DNA of 35,808 nt from JBFMDN01 sp040753915 (GTDB lineage Bacteria; Desulfobacterota; Desulfomonilia; Desulfomonilales; Desulfomonilaceae), in contig JBFMDN010000059.1 of assembly GCA_040753915.1 (NCBI GenBank), forward strand, positions 1-35,808. The letters run 5' to 3'. How positions within the stretch are numbered: the stretch's first letter is position 1; the number at the start of each line of letters is the position of its first letter. Below, piece after piece: positions 29,238 to 35,808 of the stretch. The translations under genes and the position numbers were made by a program. The notes below the pieces were generated by a model. The model ran no database searches. It was not told where the DNA came from and worked only from the letters and a program-made list of their open reading frames with translations.

Positions 29238-30116
29238 TTACTTGAGAATAGCCTCAATTAGTGCCGCAGGCTCCTCGCGCTGGGGGAAATGGCCAACGTT
29301 GGGGATGACAATACGGTCATAGCCGTTCAGGAAGAAGCGTTCTTTACCTTCGCTCGTGGCCGGTAAGAGGCATGTGTCTTCAGCGCCGTGAAGAAGGGAT
29401 GTCGGGACGCTTATGTTCGGCGGCTGCATACGGCTCGTTTCGAGCGCGTCATAGCGTGGGTCGCCGAGCACATTTCCCCACCGATGGCGGTAGTAGTGAA
29501 GAGTGACCGCGATCCAATCCGGATTATCCCATGCAGGTGCCGTTTCTTCAAAGGCATTCTCCTCAAACACCCACGTCGGCATCCAGGTCTCCCAGATAAA
29601 CCGGCAAAACGCCCTGCGATCCTGTTCGAGGGCCAACTGACCCTGCTGCGTTTGAAACAACCATTGATACCAGAAACACTTGGATTGGGACAACGCTGGG
29701 ATCTGGTTAGGGTTGTTGATCCCGTAGCCCACGGACAGGATGATAATGCGCTTTATGCGTTGCGGCCAATTCGCAGCGACGAGATAGGCGGCGAAGGCTC
29801 CCCAGTCATGGCCGACTATTGTGAAGCGGCCTAAGTTGATTGCGTCGGCGAAGTCTACGACATCCTGGGCCAGAGCGGTAGCCTGCCCGCTACGAGGGGT
29901 CGAGTCATTGAGAAAACGAGTAGCCCCGAACCCACGCAAGAACGGTGCGAGGCACCTATAACCAGCGGTGGTGAGTGCAGGGAGGACCGCATCCCAAGTC
30001 CTCGGGCTATCCGGCCAACCGTGGAGGAGGACGATCGGGTCTCCATCGACGGGTCCGCTCTCCTCGTAGGCTATTTCAAGAATCTGTGTGCGTGCCGTTT
30101 TGGCTTCAACCGGCAT
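29238..30116 (-). CDS. Alpha/beta-hydrolase (epoxide hydrolase / haloalkane dehalogenase-like)
   Basis: This 292-residue cytosolic hydrolase has the oxyanion motif LLHGWPDSPRTWD, the nucleophile elbow VGHDWGAFAAY with Asp as nucleophile, a cap domain rich in Trp/Tyr (FIWETWMPTWVFEENAF), the acid in LLHGAEDTCLL and the catalytic His in PNVGHFPQREEPAAL. An Asp nucleophile and HGWPD are typical of epoxide hydrolases and relatives rather than of esterases. Substrate not predictable. It is a single gene with no operon partners, flanked by mobile debris on one side and by the iron-sulfur protein gene (76 bases) on the other. Confidence 0.88.
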   Translation of the reverse strand: MPVEAKTARTQILEIAYEESGPVDGDPIVLLHGWPDSPRTWDAVLPALTTAGYRCLAPFLRGFGATRFLNDSTPRSGQATALAQDVVDFADAINLGRFTIVGHDWGAFAAYLVAANWPQRIKRIIILSVGYGINNPNQIPALSQSKCFWYQWLFQTQQGQLALEQDRRAFCRFIWETWMPTWVFEENAFEETAPAWDNPDWIAVTLHYYRHRWGNVLGDPRYDALETSRMQPPNISVPTSLLHGAEDTCLLPATSEGKERFFLNGYDRIVIPNVGHFPQREEPAALIEAILK

Positions 30117-30192
30117 CAGACCTTCTCCTTTTCAAAATTACGACGTCTGACCACCAGTAGAGTGATCATATGAGTTGCCGAATCCGGATTTG

Positions 30193-31065
30193 TCAGCCTT
30201 TGAGCGACTCAAGAATCCTTTTCGGAATTCCGGACTCGCATGGCACCCCGGTCTGACACAGCCCGCACCCGTAGCCGTCAAACCCGTAATGCTGTTTCAC
30301 GAACTCACCGCAGGTCCCTCCCGCGTGATCCCAACATTTTACCTTGTTGTGTCCCTCTTCGGTCACCGCTCCCACGGGGCAGCGTTTTTGGCAACCAGTG
30401 CATGAACCGTCGTAGAAGAAAAGGCAGTATGCATGATGATCGTCGTACTGCCTCTCCGTAGGAGGGATGGTGAGACTTGCGACGACGGACCCGACCCGAT
30501 GCGCCTTACCTTTCACAGTAATAAGGCCGTCGCAGAGACCGAATGTCCCGAGGCCCGCTGCATAGGCAGAGTGCCTTTCAGACCACTTTGACACGAAGGC
30601 ATATTTCGGGGACTTCTCCCAGGTCCATTCGGGAAGAAGCGCCGGAGCAAGCGCTCTCACACCTTTGCGACCGAGCTCTTGCACAACATGGCGCCGGAGA
30701 CTGTTGTTAAATTCCTCCCCGGGAAAGCGAGCATGTACCCACCTCCGAGACGGGTAAAACGTCTCCTTGCGATTGTCCGCTTTTGTGATGGAGCGGTGAG
30801 GAAGCACCCAACTGATTACGGTGAGATCCTCAGCGCTGACCGCCGCATCGTGGTATTTGAGGGAGAAGGCCTCAAGTGGTGTCCAGTGCAAGTCTCCAAT
30901 CACATCCTTATAGGTCTTGTAAAGCGGATCGGACCCTGCCGCAAAACCCACGAGAATGTCATCGAAGGCCTTTTCGTCCGGCTCCATCTTGAGTGAATTC
31001 GCGCGAGAATTCTTTACGTAGTCCGAGACTAAAGCGGTAAGCCACGTGCGTTGATCCTCAGACAT
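30193..31065 (-). CDS. QueG-like 4Fe-4S protein (epoxyqueuosine-reductase-related)
   Basis: ATG 31065 (MSEDQRTWLTALV) follows AAGGAGCAGATC; the upstream open codons are unlikely to be used. The protein has 290 residues. The C-terminal half has AAGLGTFGLCDGLITVKGKAHRVGSVVASL, which resembles the cobalamin-dependent reductase region of QueG relatives. Then come cysteines SCTGCQKRCPVGAV, CWDHAGGTC and GCGLCQTGVPCE, suited for one or two 4Fe-4S clusters. Classical QueG has two CxxCxxCxxxCP motifs, so this is an atypical paralogue often annotated as epoxyqueuosine reductase or ferredoxin. It diverges from a LysR gene with a palindrome between, suggesting regulation by it. Confidence 0.8.
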   Translation of the reverse strand: MSEDQRTWLTALVSDYVKNSRANSLKMEPDEKAFDDILVGFAAGSDPLYKTYKDVIGDLHWTPLEAFSLKYHDAAVSAEDLTVISWVLPHRSITKADNRKETFYPSRRWVHARFPGEEFNNSLRRHVVQELGRKGVRALAPALLPEWTWEKSPKYAFVSKWSERHSAYAAGLGTFGLCDGLITVKGKAHRVGSVVASLTIPPTERQYDDHHAYCLFFYDGSCTGCQKRCPVGAVTEEGHNKVKCWDHAGGTCGEFVKQHYGFDGYGCGLCQTGVPCESGIPKRILESLKG

Positions 31066-31221
31066 GATCTGCTCCTTACTCCTTCTCATTTAAGCATCGT
31101 AGCGGCAGGACGATGGGGGGCGTCTTCTCTCGGCTCCCAAATGGCTCTGCTTGACAGCTTACGTCGATTAATGGTTACGGACTTTTTCATTACCTATTCC
31201 TGGGACAAGTGCTTCCGCAGA

Positions 31222-31247
31222 TTGACAGGAGCTGTACATTCTGTCAA
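31222..31247. promoter_or_regulatory. Candidate LysR operator in the divergent intergenic region
   Basis: TTGACAG-N12-CTGTCAA is a perfect 7-bp inverted repeat centred about 68 bases before the LysR start. A second, weaker dyad TAATG-N14-CATTA is at 31169-31192. Both lie in the 237-base gap between divergent genes. Confidence 0.5.
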
Positions 31248-31302
31248 ATGATTAAAATTGATGTCTGCCATCATCCTGAGTGATACCAAGAAAGGACGTC
31301 AG

Positions 31303-32247
31303 ATGGATATCAGCCTACTGAGAGTTTTCAAGGCAGTAGCAGATGAAGAAAGCGTTTCCGGAGCCGCAGAAAGGCTGAATTACGTGCAGCCCAATGTCAC
31401 CGCCCGCGTTCGACAATTGGAAAATGAACTCGAGACGCCGCTATTCTACCGGCGGAATAAGGGAATGACTTTAACGCCCGCCGGCAAGGTCCTTCTAGAA
31501 TACGCGGATAGGGCCTTGCGTCTGATGAAAGAAGCGGAAATGGCCGTCCGGGACACGGGCCGTGTGACGGGGCCACTATCCATAGGCTCAACGGAATCGG
31601 CGGCTGCGGTACGATTGCCTCTCGTGCTTACGCAGTACCATCGGCAATACCCCGATGTGGAAATTACGCTTTCAACGGGCCTGAGCGACAAGCTGATCGA
31701 GGAGGTGCTCGATTACAAGCTTGACGGAGCGTTTGTATCCGGCTTGCTAGGGCATTCAGACATTGAACAGATAGAGATAGTGACCGAGGAACTGGTCGTT
31801 GTAACAGAGACCAAGGTGGAATCTCTCGAAGCAATTGAGAATCCGACGTTGTTGGTATTTCCTGCCGGCTGCTCCTACCGGGCAGTCCTCGAAAACTGGC
31901 TTCGGTTGAAAGGGATCGTGCCGTACAAAGTCATGGAGCTTCGCACGTTGGACGGGATTCTCGGATGCGTGGCCGCAGGTATGGGCATCACGATATCTCC
32001 GCTTTCCGTGATCACTCACCTAAACTACGCCGGTTCAGTCAATATGCACAAGATTGCTGAACCATTTGGAGCACTTCCGACTCTCTTCATCCGAAGAAAG
32101 AACGCGGTGGAGACCAGAGCGATCAAGGCCTTCATCCAGCTTGCGCAGGACCTTTACGGCGGATCGGGCCTTTCTCAGACCGCAGTTCCCGAAAACCATG
32201 ACGAAAAGAGCGAAAACCGACGGGGTTCTGGCGGGTTGCGCGGCTAA
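31303..32247 (+). CDS. LysR-family transcriptional regulator
   Basis: This 314-residue protein starts at ATG 31303, which has AAAGGA eight bases upstream; open codons back to 31258 are probably not used. The N-terminal winged helix MDISLLRVFKAVADEESVSGAAERLNYVQPNVTARVRQLENELETPLFYRRNKGMTLTPAGKVLLEYA is textbook LTTR. The effector domain begins near GPLSIGSTESAAAVRLPLVLTQYHRQYPDVEI and ends with FIRRKNAVETRAIKAFIQLA. The C-terminal about 20 residues are charged and extra. It is divergent from the QueG-like gene, its most likely target. The effector is unknown. Confidence 0.93.
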   Translation: MDISLLRVFKAVADEESVSGAAERLNYVQPNVTARVRQLENELETPLFYRRNKGMTLTPAGKVLLEYADRALRLMKEAEMAVRDTGRVTGPLSIGSTESAAAVRLPLVLTQYHRQYPDVEITLSTGLSDKLIEEVLDYKLDGAFVSGLLGHSDIEQIEIVTEELVVVTETKVESLEAIENPTLLVFPAGCSYRAVLENWLRLKGIVPYKVMELRTLDGILGCVAAGMGITISPLSVITHLNYAGSVNMHKIAEPFGALPTLFIRRKNAVETRAIKAFIQLAQDLYGGSGLSQTAVPENHDEKSENRRGSGGLRG

Positions 32248-32280
32248 ATCGCGACACCGTAACACCAAGCAGTGAACTGG

Positions 32281-32325
32281 GCGAATTCCGGGAATTCCGG
32301 AATTCTCAGTCCCCGGAATTCTCAA
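32281..32325. repeat. RAYT-type repeat, GAATTCCGG palindromes
   Basis: GCGAATTCCGGGAATTCCGG, AATTCTCAGTCCCCGGAATT and CTCAA: palindromic EcoRI-site-like units plus TCCCCGGAATTC, as in the repeats at 16698 and 27569. It sits just after the LysR gene. Confidence 0.6.
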
Positions 32326-32444
32326 ATTCGACAGGGGAGAGACGGCGATCAAGGCGAAGAAATAATGACCTCGAATTCCGTTCGGACCTACATTCAGCCC
32401 TGAAGGAAGACAGGGAACGTAGCGGTTAGCAATTTTCCGGCCAA

Positions 32445-32657
32445 TCACGCGTACCTGAGGCGGCGACCTTTCGCTTCCGGCACTGGGTCTCCAAACTCAC
32501 GAGCCGTGTCAATCCACAACTCTATGGCTTCTTTCACATTCTTCAGCGCCAATTCCTCAGTGTCCCCATGAGCCATGCACCCAGGAAGTTCCGGAACTTC
32601 GGCCACAAAGACCTCATCTTCGCTGTTCCAGTAGATAATTATTGTATATCGTTGCAT
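32445..32657 (-). CDS. hicB: HicB-type antitoxin, short form
   Basis: This 70-residue protein (MQRYTIIIYWNSEDEVFVAEVPELPGCMAHGDTEELALKNVKEAIELWIDTAREFGDPVPEAKGRRL) has the HicB signature PELPGCMAHG-x-T-x-E-x-AL. The ATG follows directly on the hicA stop (TAGATG). It is intact even though the paired toxin gene has an in-frame stop. Confidence 0.88.
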   Translation of the reverse strand: MQRYTIIIYWNSEDEVFVAEVPELPGCMAHGDTEELALKNVKEAIELWIDTAREFGDPVPEAKGRRLRYA

Positions 32658-32912
32658 CTACAGCTTGCCTCCCGATCCGTATCGAAGTATCACTGCCCGC
32701 ACTTGACGCACCTGATAAGCCTTAACTTTCGCGCCGTCACGCTGCAAGTTGATCTTCTCCTCGATCCCGTATTTCCTGAAGATGTGATGGCTGCCTCGTT
32801 GCCTTTCTACAAATCCCAATCGGAGTAAAACTTAGCGCAGATCCTCAAATGCTACATTTGTGTCTGAGGCGCCTCTCAAGATCTCGAAAAGCAGTTTCTC
32901 ATATTTGCTCAC
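32658..32912 (-). pseudogene. hicA: HicA toxin gene with in-frame TAA at codon 27
   Basis: From GTG 32912 the frame reads VSKYEKLLFEILRGASDTNVAFEDLR, then TAA (32832-32834), then VLLRLGFVERQRGSHHIFRKYG, IEEKINLQ, KVKAYQVRQVRAVILRYG and a stop exactly before hicB. It is full length (84 codons) for this HicA subfamily and keeps the catalytic His of RGSHHIF. The stop lies where relatives have a polar residue (often Gln), so CAA to TAA is the likely change. Product truncated to 26 residues. Confidence 0.83.
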
Positions 32913-33287
32913 GGGGTCTCTCACATTTCTATCTAATTTCGACGGACCATACCCGCTGAACACCACCATTCTTCAGGACTTGCATGTTGACTCACATCAT
33001 CCGTCCAAGCATTCTCTGATCGTGGCCGATGAACTCGGTCGTGTTAAGCCTAAGAGAGACCGCTGCTTCCGATCGCCCTTCCGCGTGATACGATATGGGT
33101 GGCCTGCAGAGCCATCCGCGTAACTACTTCCCTTGCCCTTACGCGTTTACCAGGGGCCGTGCTTCAAGACGGACCATCTGGCTGGCTGCTCGAAACACCG
33201 GGCCTGGAGTGCCCGGAACCCCAAGTTCGCGACTATGGTTGTCTGGATGAAGGATGAACCCGTCGGTGTCAAGAGGAAGGAGCGCGA
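32913..33287. other. Gene-free stretch before recombinase remnant 4
   Basis: No recognised gene; about 375 bases. The last part, just before 33288, may still be degraded recombinase sequence, but I could not read a clean frame. Confidence 0.4.
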
Positions 33288-33605
33288 TTGTCCCAGCAGG
33301 ACCGGGTTTTCGCAAACTCTGACGGCAGCATCCCTCACGAGGACTCCCTGACTCGATGGTGGAGAACGGCGGCAGAAGCCGTGGGCTTCGATCCCAAACC
33401 GACGGTCCACGATCTCCGGCACTGCTGGTTCACGAATGCCGTGCGGAGCAGTGTGTGTCCTCACATTGCCGACGCCATCTTGGGGCACCGGGACAAGAAG
33501 AAACTTTACAGATTCTCCACCTCACTCTCAGCGACGAAGATCTGATCAAGGCCATCGACATGATGAAGCTCGACATAGGCGAGACAGAGATTCGAGTACA
33601 GAGGT
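33288..33605 (+). pseudogene. 3' remnant 4 of a tyrosine recombinase gene, frameshifted
   Basis: Frame 1 reads SQQDRVFANSDGSIPHEDSLTRWWRTAAEAVGFDPKPTVHDLRHCWFTNAVRSSVCPHIADAILGHRDKKK, with HxxR and GH motifs. One base is missing at about 33511 compared with the other tails (AAACTTTACAG against AAATCCTTACAG), and the tail SDEDLIKAIDMMKLDIGETEIRVQR continues in frame 3. The Tyr codon has also changed (TCCAC for TCTAC). The upstream half is absent. Confidence 0.8.
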
Positions 33606-33867
33606 GTTTGCCCGAAGCCTTTGGCTCACTCAATCTCATGGGAGTGCCGGCGGAGGACTACTCGGCAAGATCGGTGAAAGTGGCCATCGGGGAGTGGGTG
33701 CCTGAAAACGAGATCAGACAAGCCACGTTTGAAATCCGCTCCACTCTAGCATTGTGATATTATTGGCGATCATTGGTCAGAGTTCGTAATGAAAATTTCA
33801 ATATTCAAGATACGTACGCGCCCCCGAATTCCGCGATGCGCCCACTGGTCTCGCCGCTCGTCACCCA

Positions 33868-34101
33868 TTACGAGGACCAGAATTCACCGCGTGGCAGGCC
33901 TGACTGTCGGATTATGGACTGGCGCGTACCGATGCTCAGTTCGTGGTGGTCAGGCACGGGGATCGTGATAGTTGTGTCCGATTCCTTCTTCTGCATGATG
34001 ACGTGACTCCCGCGACGCCGTATCTCCACGAAGCCGTGTTTGGCAAGGATTGCGCACACGCTGCGTCCTGAAAGAACCGGAGCCTTACCCAACGGCCACA
34101 T
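33868..34101 (-). CDS. hicA: HicA-type toxin
   Basis: This is a protein of about 77 residues: APVLSGRSVCAILAKHGFVEIRRRGSHVIMQKKESDTTITIPVPDHHELSIGTRQSIIRQSGLPRGEFW. The catalytic His of RRGSHVIM and the C-terminal helix are complete. The start is ATG 34101 or TTG 34092, both overlapping the end of hicB; TTG would give LGKAPVLSG, closer to the family length. It looks functional. Confidence 0.87.
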   Translation of the reverse strand: MWPLGKAPVLSGRSVCAILAKHGFVEIRRRGSHVIMQKKESDTTITIPVPDHHELSIGTRQSIIRQSGLPRGEFWSS

Positions 34102-34306
34102 CCACCTGCGTGACATAAACCTCTTCTCTAAGTCGCTGTTTCACTTCAGTTGCGGAAGCCGTTTCAAAGAAGAGTTCGAGAGCTTCTCGAAGATTGTCGC
34201 GCGCTTGTTCAACCGAATTTCCTTGGCTGGCAATATCCAACTCTGGACACAAAGCCACGTAATAATCACCTTCTCGCTCTATGATCGCAGTAAGTTGTCT
34301 GCGCAT
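34085..34306 (-). CDS. hicB: HicB-type antitoxin
   Basis: MRRQLTAIIEREGDYYVALCPELDIASQGNSVEQARDNLREALELFFETA is the HicB fold with the motif CPELDIASQG-x-S-x-EQA. It has 73 residues and overlaps hicA at the 3' end. No separate DNA-binding domain. It looks intact. Confidence 0.88.
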   Translation of the reverse strand: MRRQLTAIIEREGDYYVALCPELDIASQGNSVEQARDNLREALELFFETASATEVKQRLREEVYVTQVDVAVG

Positions 34307-34509
34307 GTTGCCACCTCTGGAGGCCGGCTGGTTCTCTGGAACAATGTCCAGCGGGCCTCAATTTCCATATTAGCACACTCGGGAGCTGGCCTGAAGTCCC
34401 AGCGGTGCACCAATCTCAGTCCGGTGGCACCATGGTGCTTTCGAGCTTCTCTGTGGCATTCTTGTACGTGCACATCCTCAAATGCACATATGTCAAGCCA
34501 GACACCATT

Positions 34510-34725
34510 TCCAAACCGAAGGTCCACGATCTCCGGCACTGCCGGTTCACGAATGCCGTGCGGAGCAGTGTCTATCCGCACATTGCCGACGCCATCGTGG
34601 GGCACGGGGACAAGAAGAAATCCTTAGAGAGTCTCTACCTCACTCTCAGCTACGACGATCTGATCAAGGCCATTGACATGATGGAGCTCGATAGAGGTGA
34701 GACGGAGATACGGGTGAAGAGATGA
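34510..34725 (+). pseudogene. 3' remnant 5 of a tyrosine recombinase gene
   Basis: PKVHDLRHCRFTNAVRSSVYPHIADAIVGHGDKKKSLESLYLTLSYDDLIKAIDMMELDRGETEIRVKR then stop. HxxR (HDLRH), GH and the catalytic Tyr (LYL) are all in one open frame, so this is the cleanest tail, but the gene upstream of TVHDLRH is replaced by unrelated sequence. Confidence 0.82.
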
Positions 34726-34764
34726 GAGTGGGAGTAGTCCCGGATTAGGGTTTAGGACCGCGAA

Positions 34765-34793
34765 GAATTGGGTATGGGGTACCCGGAATTCGG
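34765..34793 (+). repeat. RAYT-type terminal motif (degenerate)
   Basis: GAATTGGGTATGGGGTACCC followed by GGAATTCGG; a variant of the TATGGTGTCCCCGGAATTC motif, 39 bases after recombinase remnant 5. Confidence 0.65.
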
Positions 34794-34849
34794 TCCAATG
34801 CTATCACAAAATGATTGCAAGGTGGCGACCTGCGTGCTATCGTTACTTC

Positions 34850-35104
34850 ATGAACAAAGCGCAACGCAGGACACTTGAGGCCATTTTCTCACAACCGGTT
34901 CCCGCGACTTTCGAATGGCGGCGCATCGAGTCCCTGTTTCTGGCGCTTGGCGCACAAATCATCGAGGGCGACGGATCACGGGTTCGATTCCTCCTGAACG
35001 GCGTAATCGCCACATTCCACAGACCCCACCCTGCAAGAGAGGCGAAACCATACCAAGTTCGTGACGCACGAGTATTTTTGGAGAGAGCTGGAGTGAAACC
35101 ATGA
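34850..35104 (+). CDS. hicA: HicA-type toxin (duplicate locus 2)
   Basis: 84 residues: MNKAQRRTLEAIFSQPVPATFEWRRIESLFLALGAQIIEGDGSRVRFLLNGVIATFHRPH, then KPYQVRDARVFLERAGVKP. It is full length with no lesion. About 16 residues differ from copy 1, clustered at 60-63 and 75-82 and scattered elsewhere, much more than in the antitoxin. ATGA overlap with hicB. Confidence 0.86.
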   Translation: MNKAQRRTLEAIFSQPVPATFEWRRIESLFLALGAQIIEGDGSRVRFLLNGVIATFHRPHPAREAKPYQVRDARVFLERAGVKP

Positions 35105-35427
35105 GCACAATGACTTACAAAGGATATGCAGCCAGGATTGAGTACAGCGATGAAGACGGTTGCTTTATCGGCCACATTGCGGGAATCAAAGATATCATCG
35201 GTTTTCACGCGGAATCCGTCAAAGAATTGCGTGCTGCCTTTGAAGAGGCTGTGAACGACTATCTGGCGACGTGCGAAAAGTCCGGACGAGCGCCGCAAAA
35301 GCCCTATTCAGGCAAGCTGATGCTGCGAGTGCCGCCTGAAGTTCATGCCCGCGCGGCAATGATGGCTGAAGCGCATGGAATGAGTCTAAACCAGTGGGCA
35401 GCCGAAGTTCTTTCAAGAGCTTTTTGA
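35101..35427 (+). CDS. hicB: HicB-type antitoxin with RHH DNA-binding tail (duplicate locus 2)
   Basis: The protein is the same as copy 1 (26114) through residue 106; the last two residues are Ala-Phe after Arg here and Ala-Ser after Lys there. Nucleotide differences are almost all silent third positions. Because its RHH domain is identical, this antitoxin should cross-bind the other copy's promoter. Confidence 0.9.
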   Translation: MSTMTYKGYAARIEYSDEDGCFIGHIAGIKDIIGFHAESVKELRAAFEEAVNDYLATCEKSGRAPQKPYSGKLMLRVPPEVHARAAMMAEAHGMSLNQWAAEVLSRAF

Positions 35428-35472
35428 CAAAAACCAATTATTGGTGCGGTTTCCGTTGATCATCGAGCCCTA

Positions 35473-35619
35473 TGGGGGATGGGGCGCGGAAACAAGAAGA
35501 AATCTTCGCAGAATCTTTACCTCACGCTCAGCGACGAAGATCTAATCAAGGCGATTGATATGATGAAGCTCGATATAGGCGAGACGGAGATACGGGTGAG
35601 GATGTCAAGGTCTGCATAG
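35473..35619 (+). pseudogene. 3' remnant 6 of a tyrosine recombinase gene
   Basis: The frame GRGNKKKSSQNLYLTLSDEDLIKAIDMMKLDIGETEIRVRMSRSA then stop is the same C-terminal tail with the catalytic Tyr. It begins about 50 bases after the hicB stop, as with remnant 2 after the other hicB copy. Confidence 0.78.
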
Positions 35620-35648
35620 CGGATGGACGCCGCGGGGCCGGAATCGTT

Positions 35649-35683
35649 GAATTAAGTATGGTGTCCCCAGATCTACCAGATCT
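35649..35683 (+). repeat. RAYT-type terminal motif
   Basis: GAATTAAGTATGGTGTCCCC followed by AGATCTACCAGATCT. It lies 30 bases after recombinase remnant 6; the intervening bases match those before the copy at 29139. Confidence 0.65.
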
Positions 35684-35779
35684 ATAGTGAGCGGTATAAA
35701 AGTACGCGCCAAATGACGCGACAAAGCGGCAGCTTTGTGCTATGAGAGATCCCACTAATTTCCGTGGGGAGGCGTTGGT

Positions 35780-35808
35780 ATGCCGCGACCAGGTCTGAGA
35801 CTTGCCGA
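35780..35808 (+). CDS. Start of an open frame cut by the window edge
   Basis: GGGGAGG (35766-35772) precedes ATG 35780, which reads MPRPGLRLA before the window ends. An MPRP start would fit a REP-associated transposase, but nine residues are not enough to name it. Confidence 0.35.

Larger units (their letters stand above)
34798..35427 (+). repeat. hicAB duplication, copy 2 (630 bp)
   Basis: It matches 25811-26440 without indels. This copy is bounded on the left by the terminal motif at 34765-34793. Confidence 0.93.

Noticed and set aside
33606..33757. Open frame after recombinase remnant 4 as a separate gene
   Set aside because: No start with a ribosome site and no family resemblance; it is an out-of-frame continuation.
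16698..35683. Repeats with GTGTCCCC as a CRISPR array
   Set aside because: Copies are far apart, irregularly spaced and imperfect, with genes between; no cas genes.

Overview
The window looks like a chromosomal segment, or a scaffold of a draft or metagenome assembly, from a deep-branching GC-rich proteobacterium. It is most like the sulfate-reducing or syntrophic Desulfobacterota. The hints are a CxxCH haem-type sensor kinase with an NtrC-type regulator and a sigma-54 promoter, a YeiH-type anion exporter, class III PHA-synthase and PhaJ remnants, CBS-pair proteins and REP-associated transposase debris. The organism call is inference. No rRNA, tRNA, CRISPR array or prophage block was seen.

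Layout. 0-1.5 kb: hisF, then a wrecked phaC/phaJ pair. 1.5-3 kb: two CBS-domain proteins on the minus strand. 3.3-4.3 kb: a decayed toxin-antitoxin (TA) locus whose ParE-like toxin is truncated and fused in frame to a secreted staphylococcal-nuclease-like protein. 4.8-15.1 kb: a sugar operon with a binding protein, an RbsA-type ATPase, an RbsC-type permease, a FucI-like isomerase, an FGGY D-ribulokinase-like kinase and then a YcaC-like hydrolase. It fits uptake of a D-arabinose- or L-fucose-like sugar and conversion through a ketose to a ketose phosphate. Between permease and isomerase it is interrupted by about 2.9 kb holding BrnTA, a RelE-type pair and a VapBC locus with broken vapC. Copies of the permease 3' end and the isomerase 5' end bracket these inserts. 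15.2-16.8 kb: recombinase tail, HicAB and a 100-N assembly gap flanked by an exact 54-bp repeat. 17-18.5 kb: two conserved genes of unknown function.

18.7-24.3 kb (minus strand): a haem-type sensor kinase, an NtrC-type regulator, a gap with a good sigma-54 promoter and paired 13-bp inverted sites, the exporter, and a 58-residue one-helix membrane protein. This reads as a self-contained sensing and export system.

24.6-35.8 kb: an accessory region dense in small modules. It holds VapBC and six HicAB-type loci (two of them near-duplicates) and five of the window's six 3' remnants of a tyrosine recombinase. It also holds copies of a terminal motif built on TATGGTGTCCCCGGAATTC that belongs to a REP-associated (RAYT) transposase element. 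Ordinary genes are embedded in it: an alpha/beta hydrolase, a QueG-like iron-sulfur protein, a LysR regulator and a small zinc-ribbon protein. Several toxins are broken while their antitoxins stay open. The repeated pattern of TA module, recombinase tail and GTGTCCCC motif is the most unusual feature of the window.
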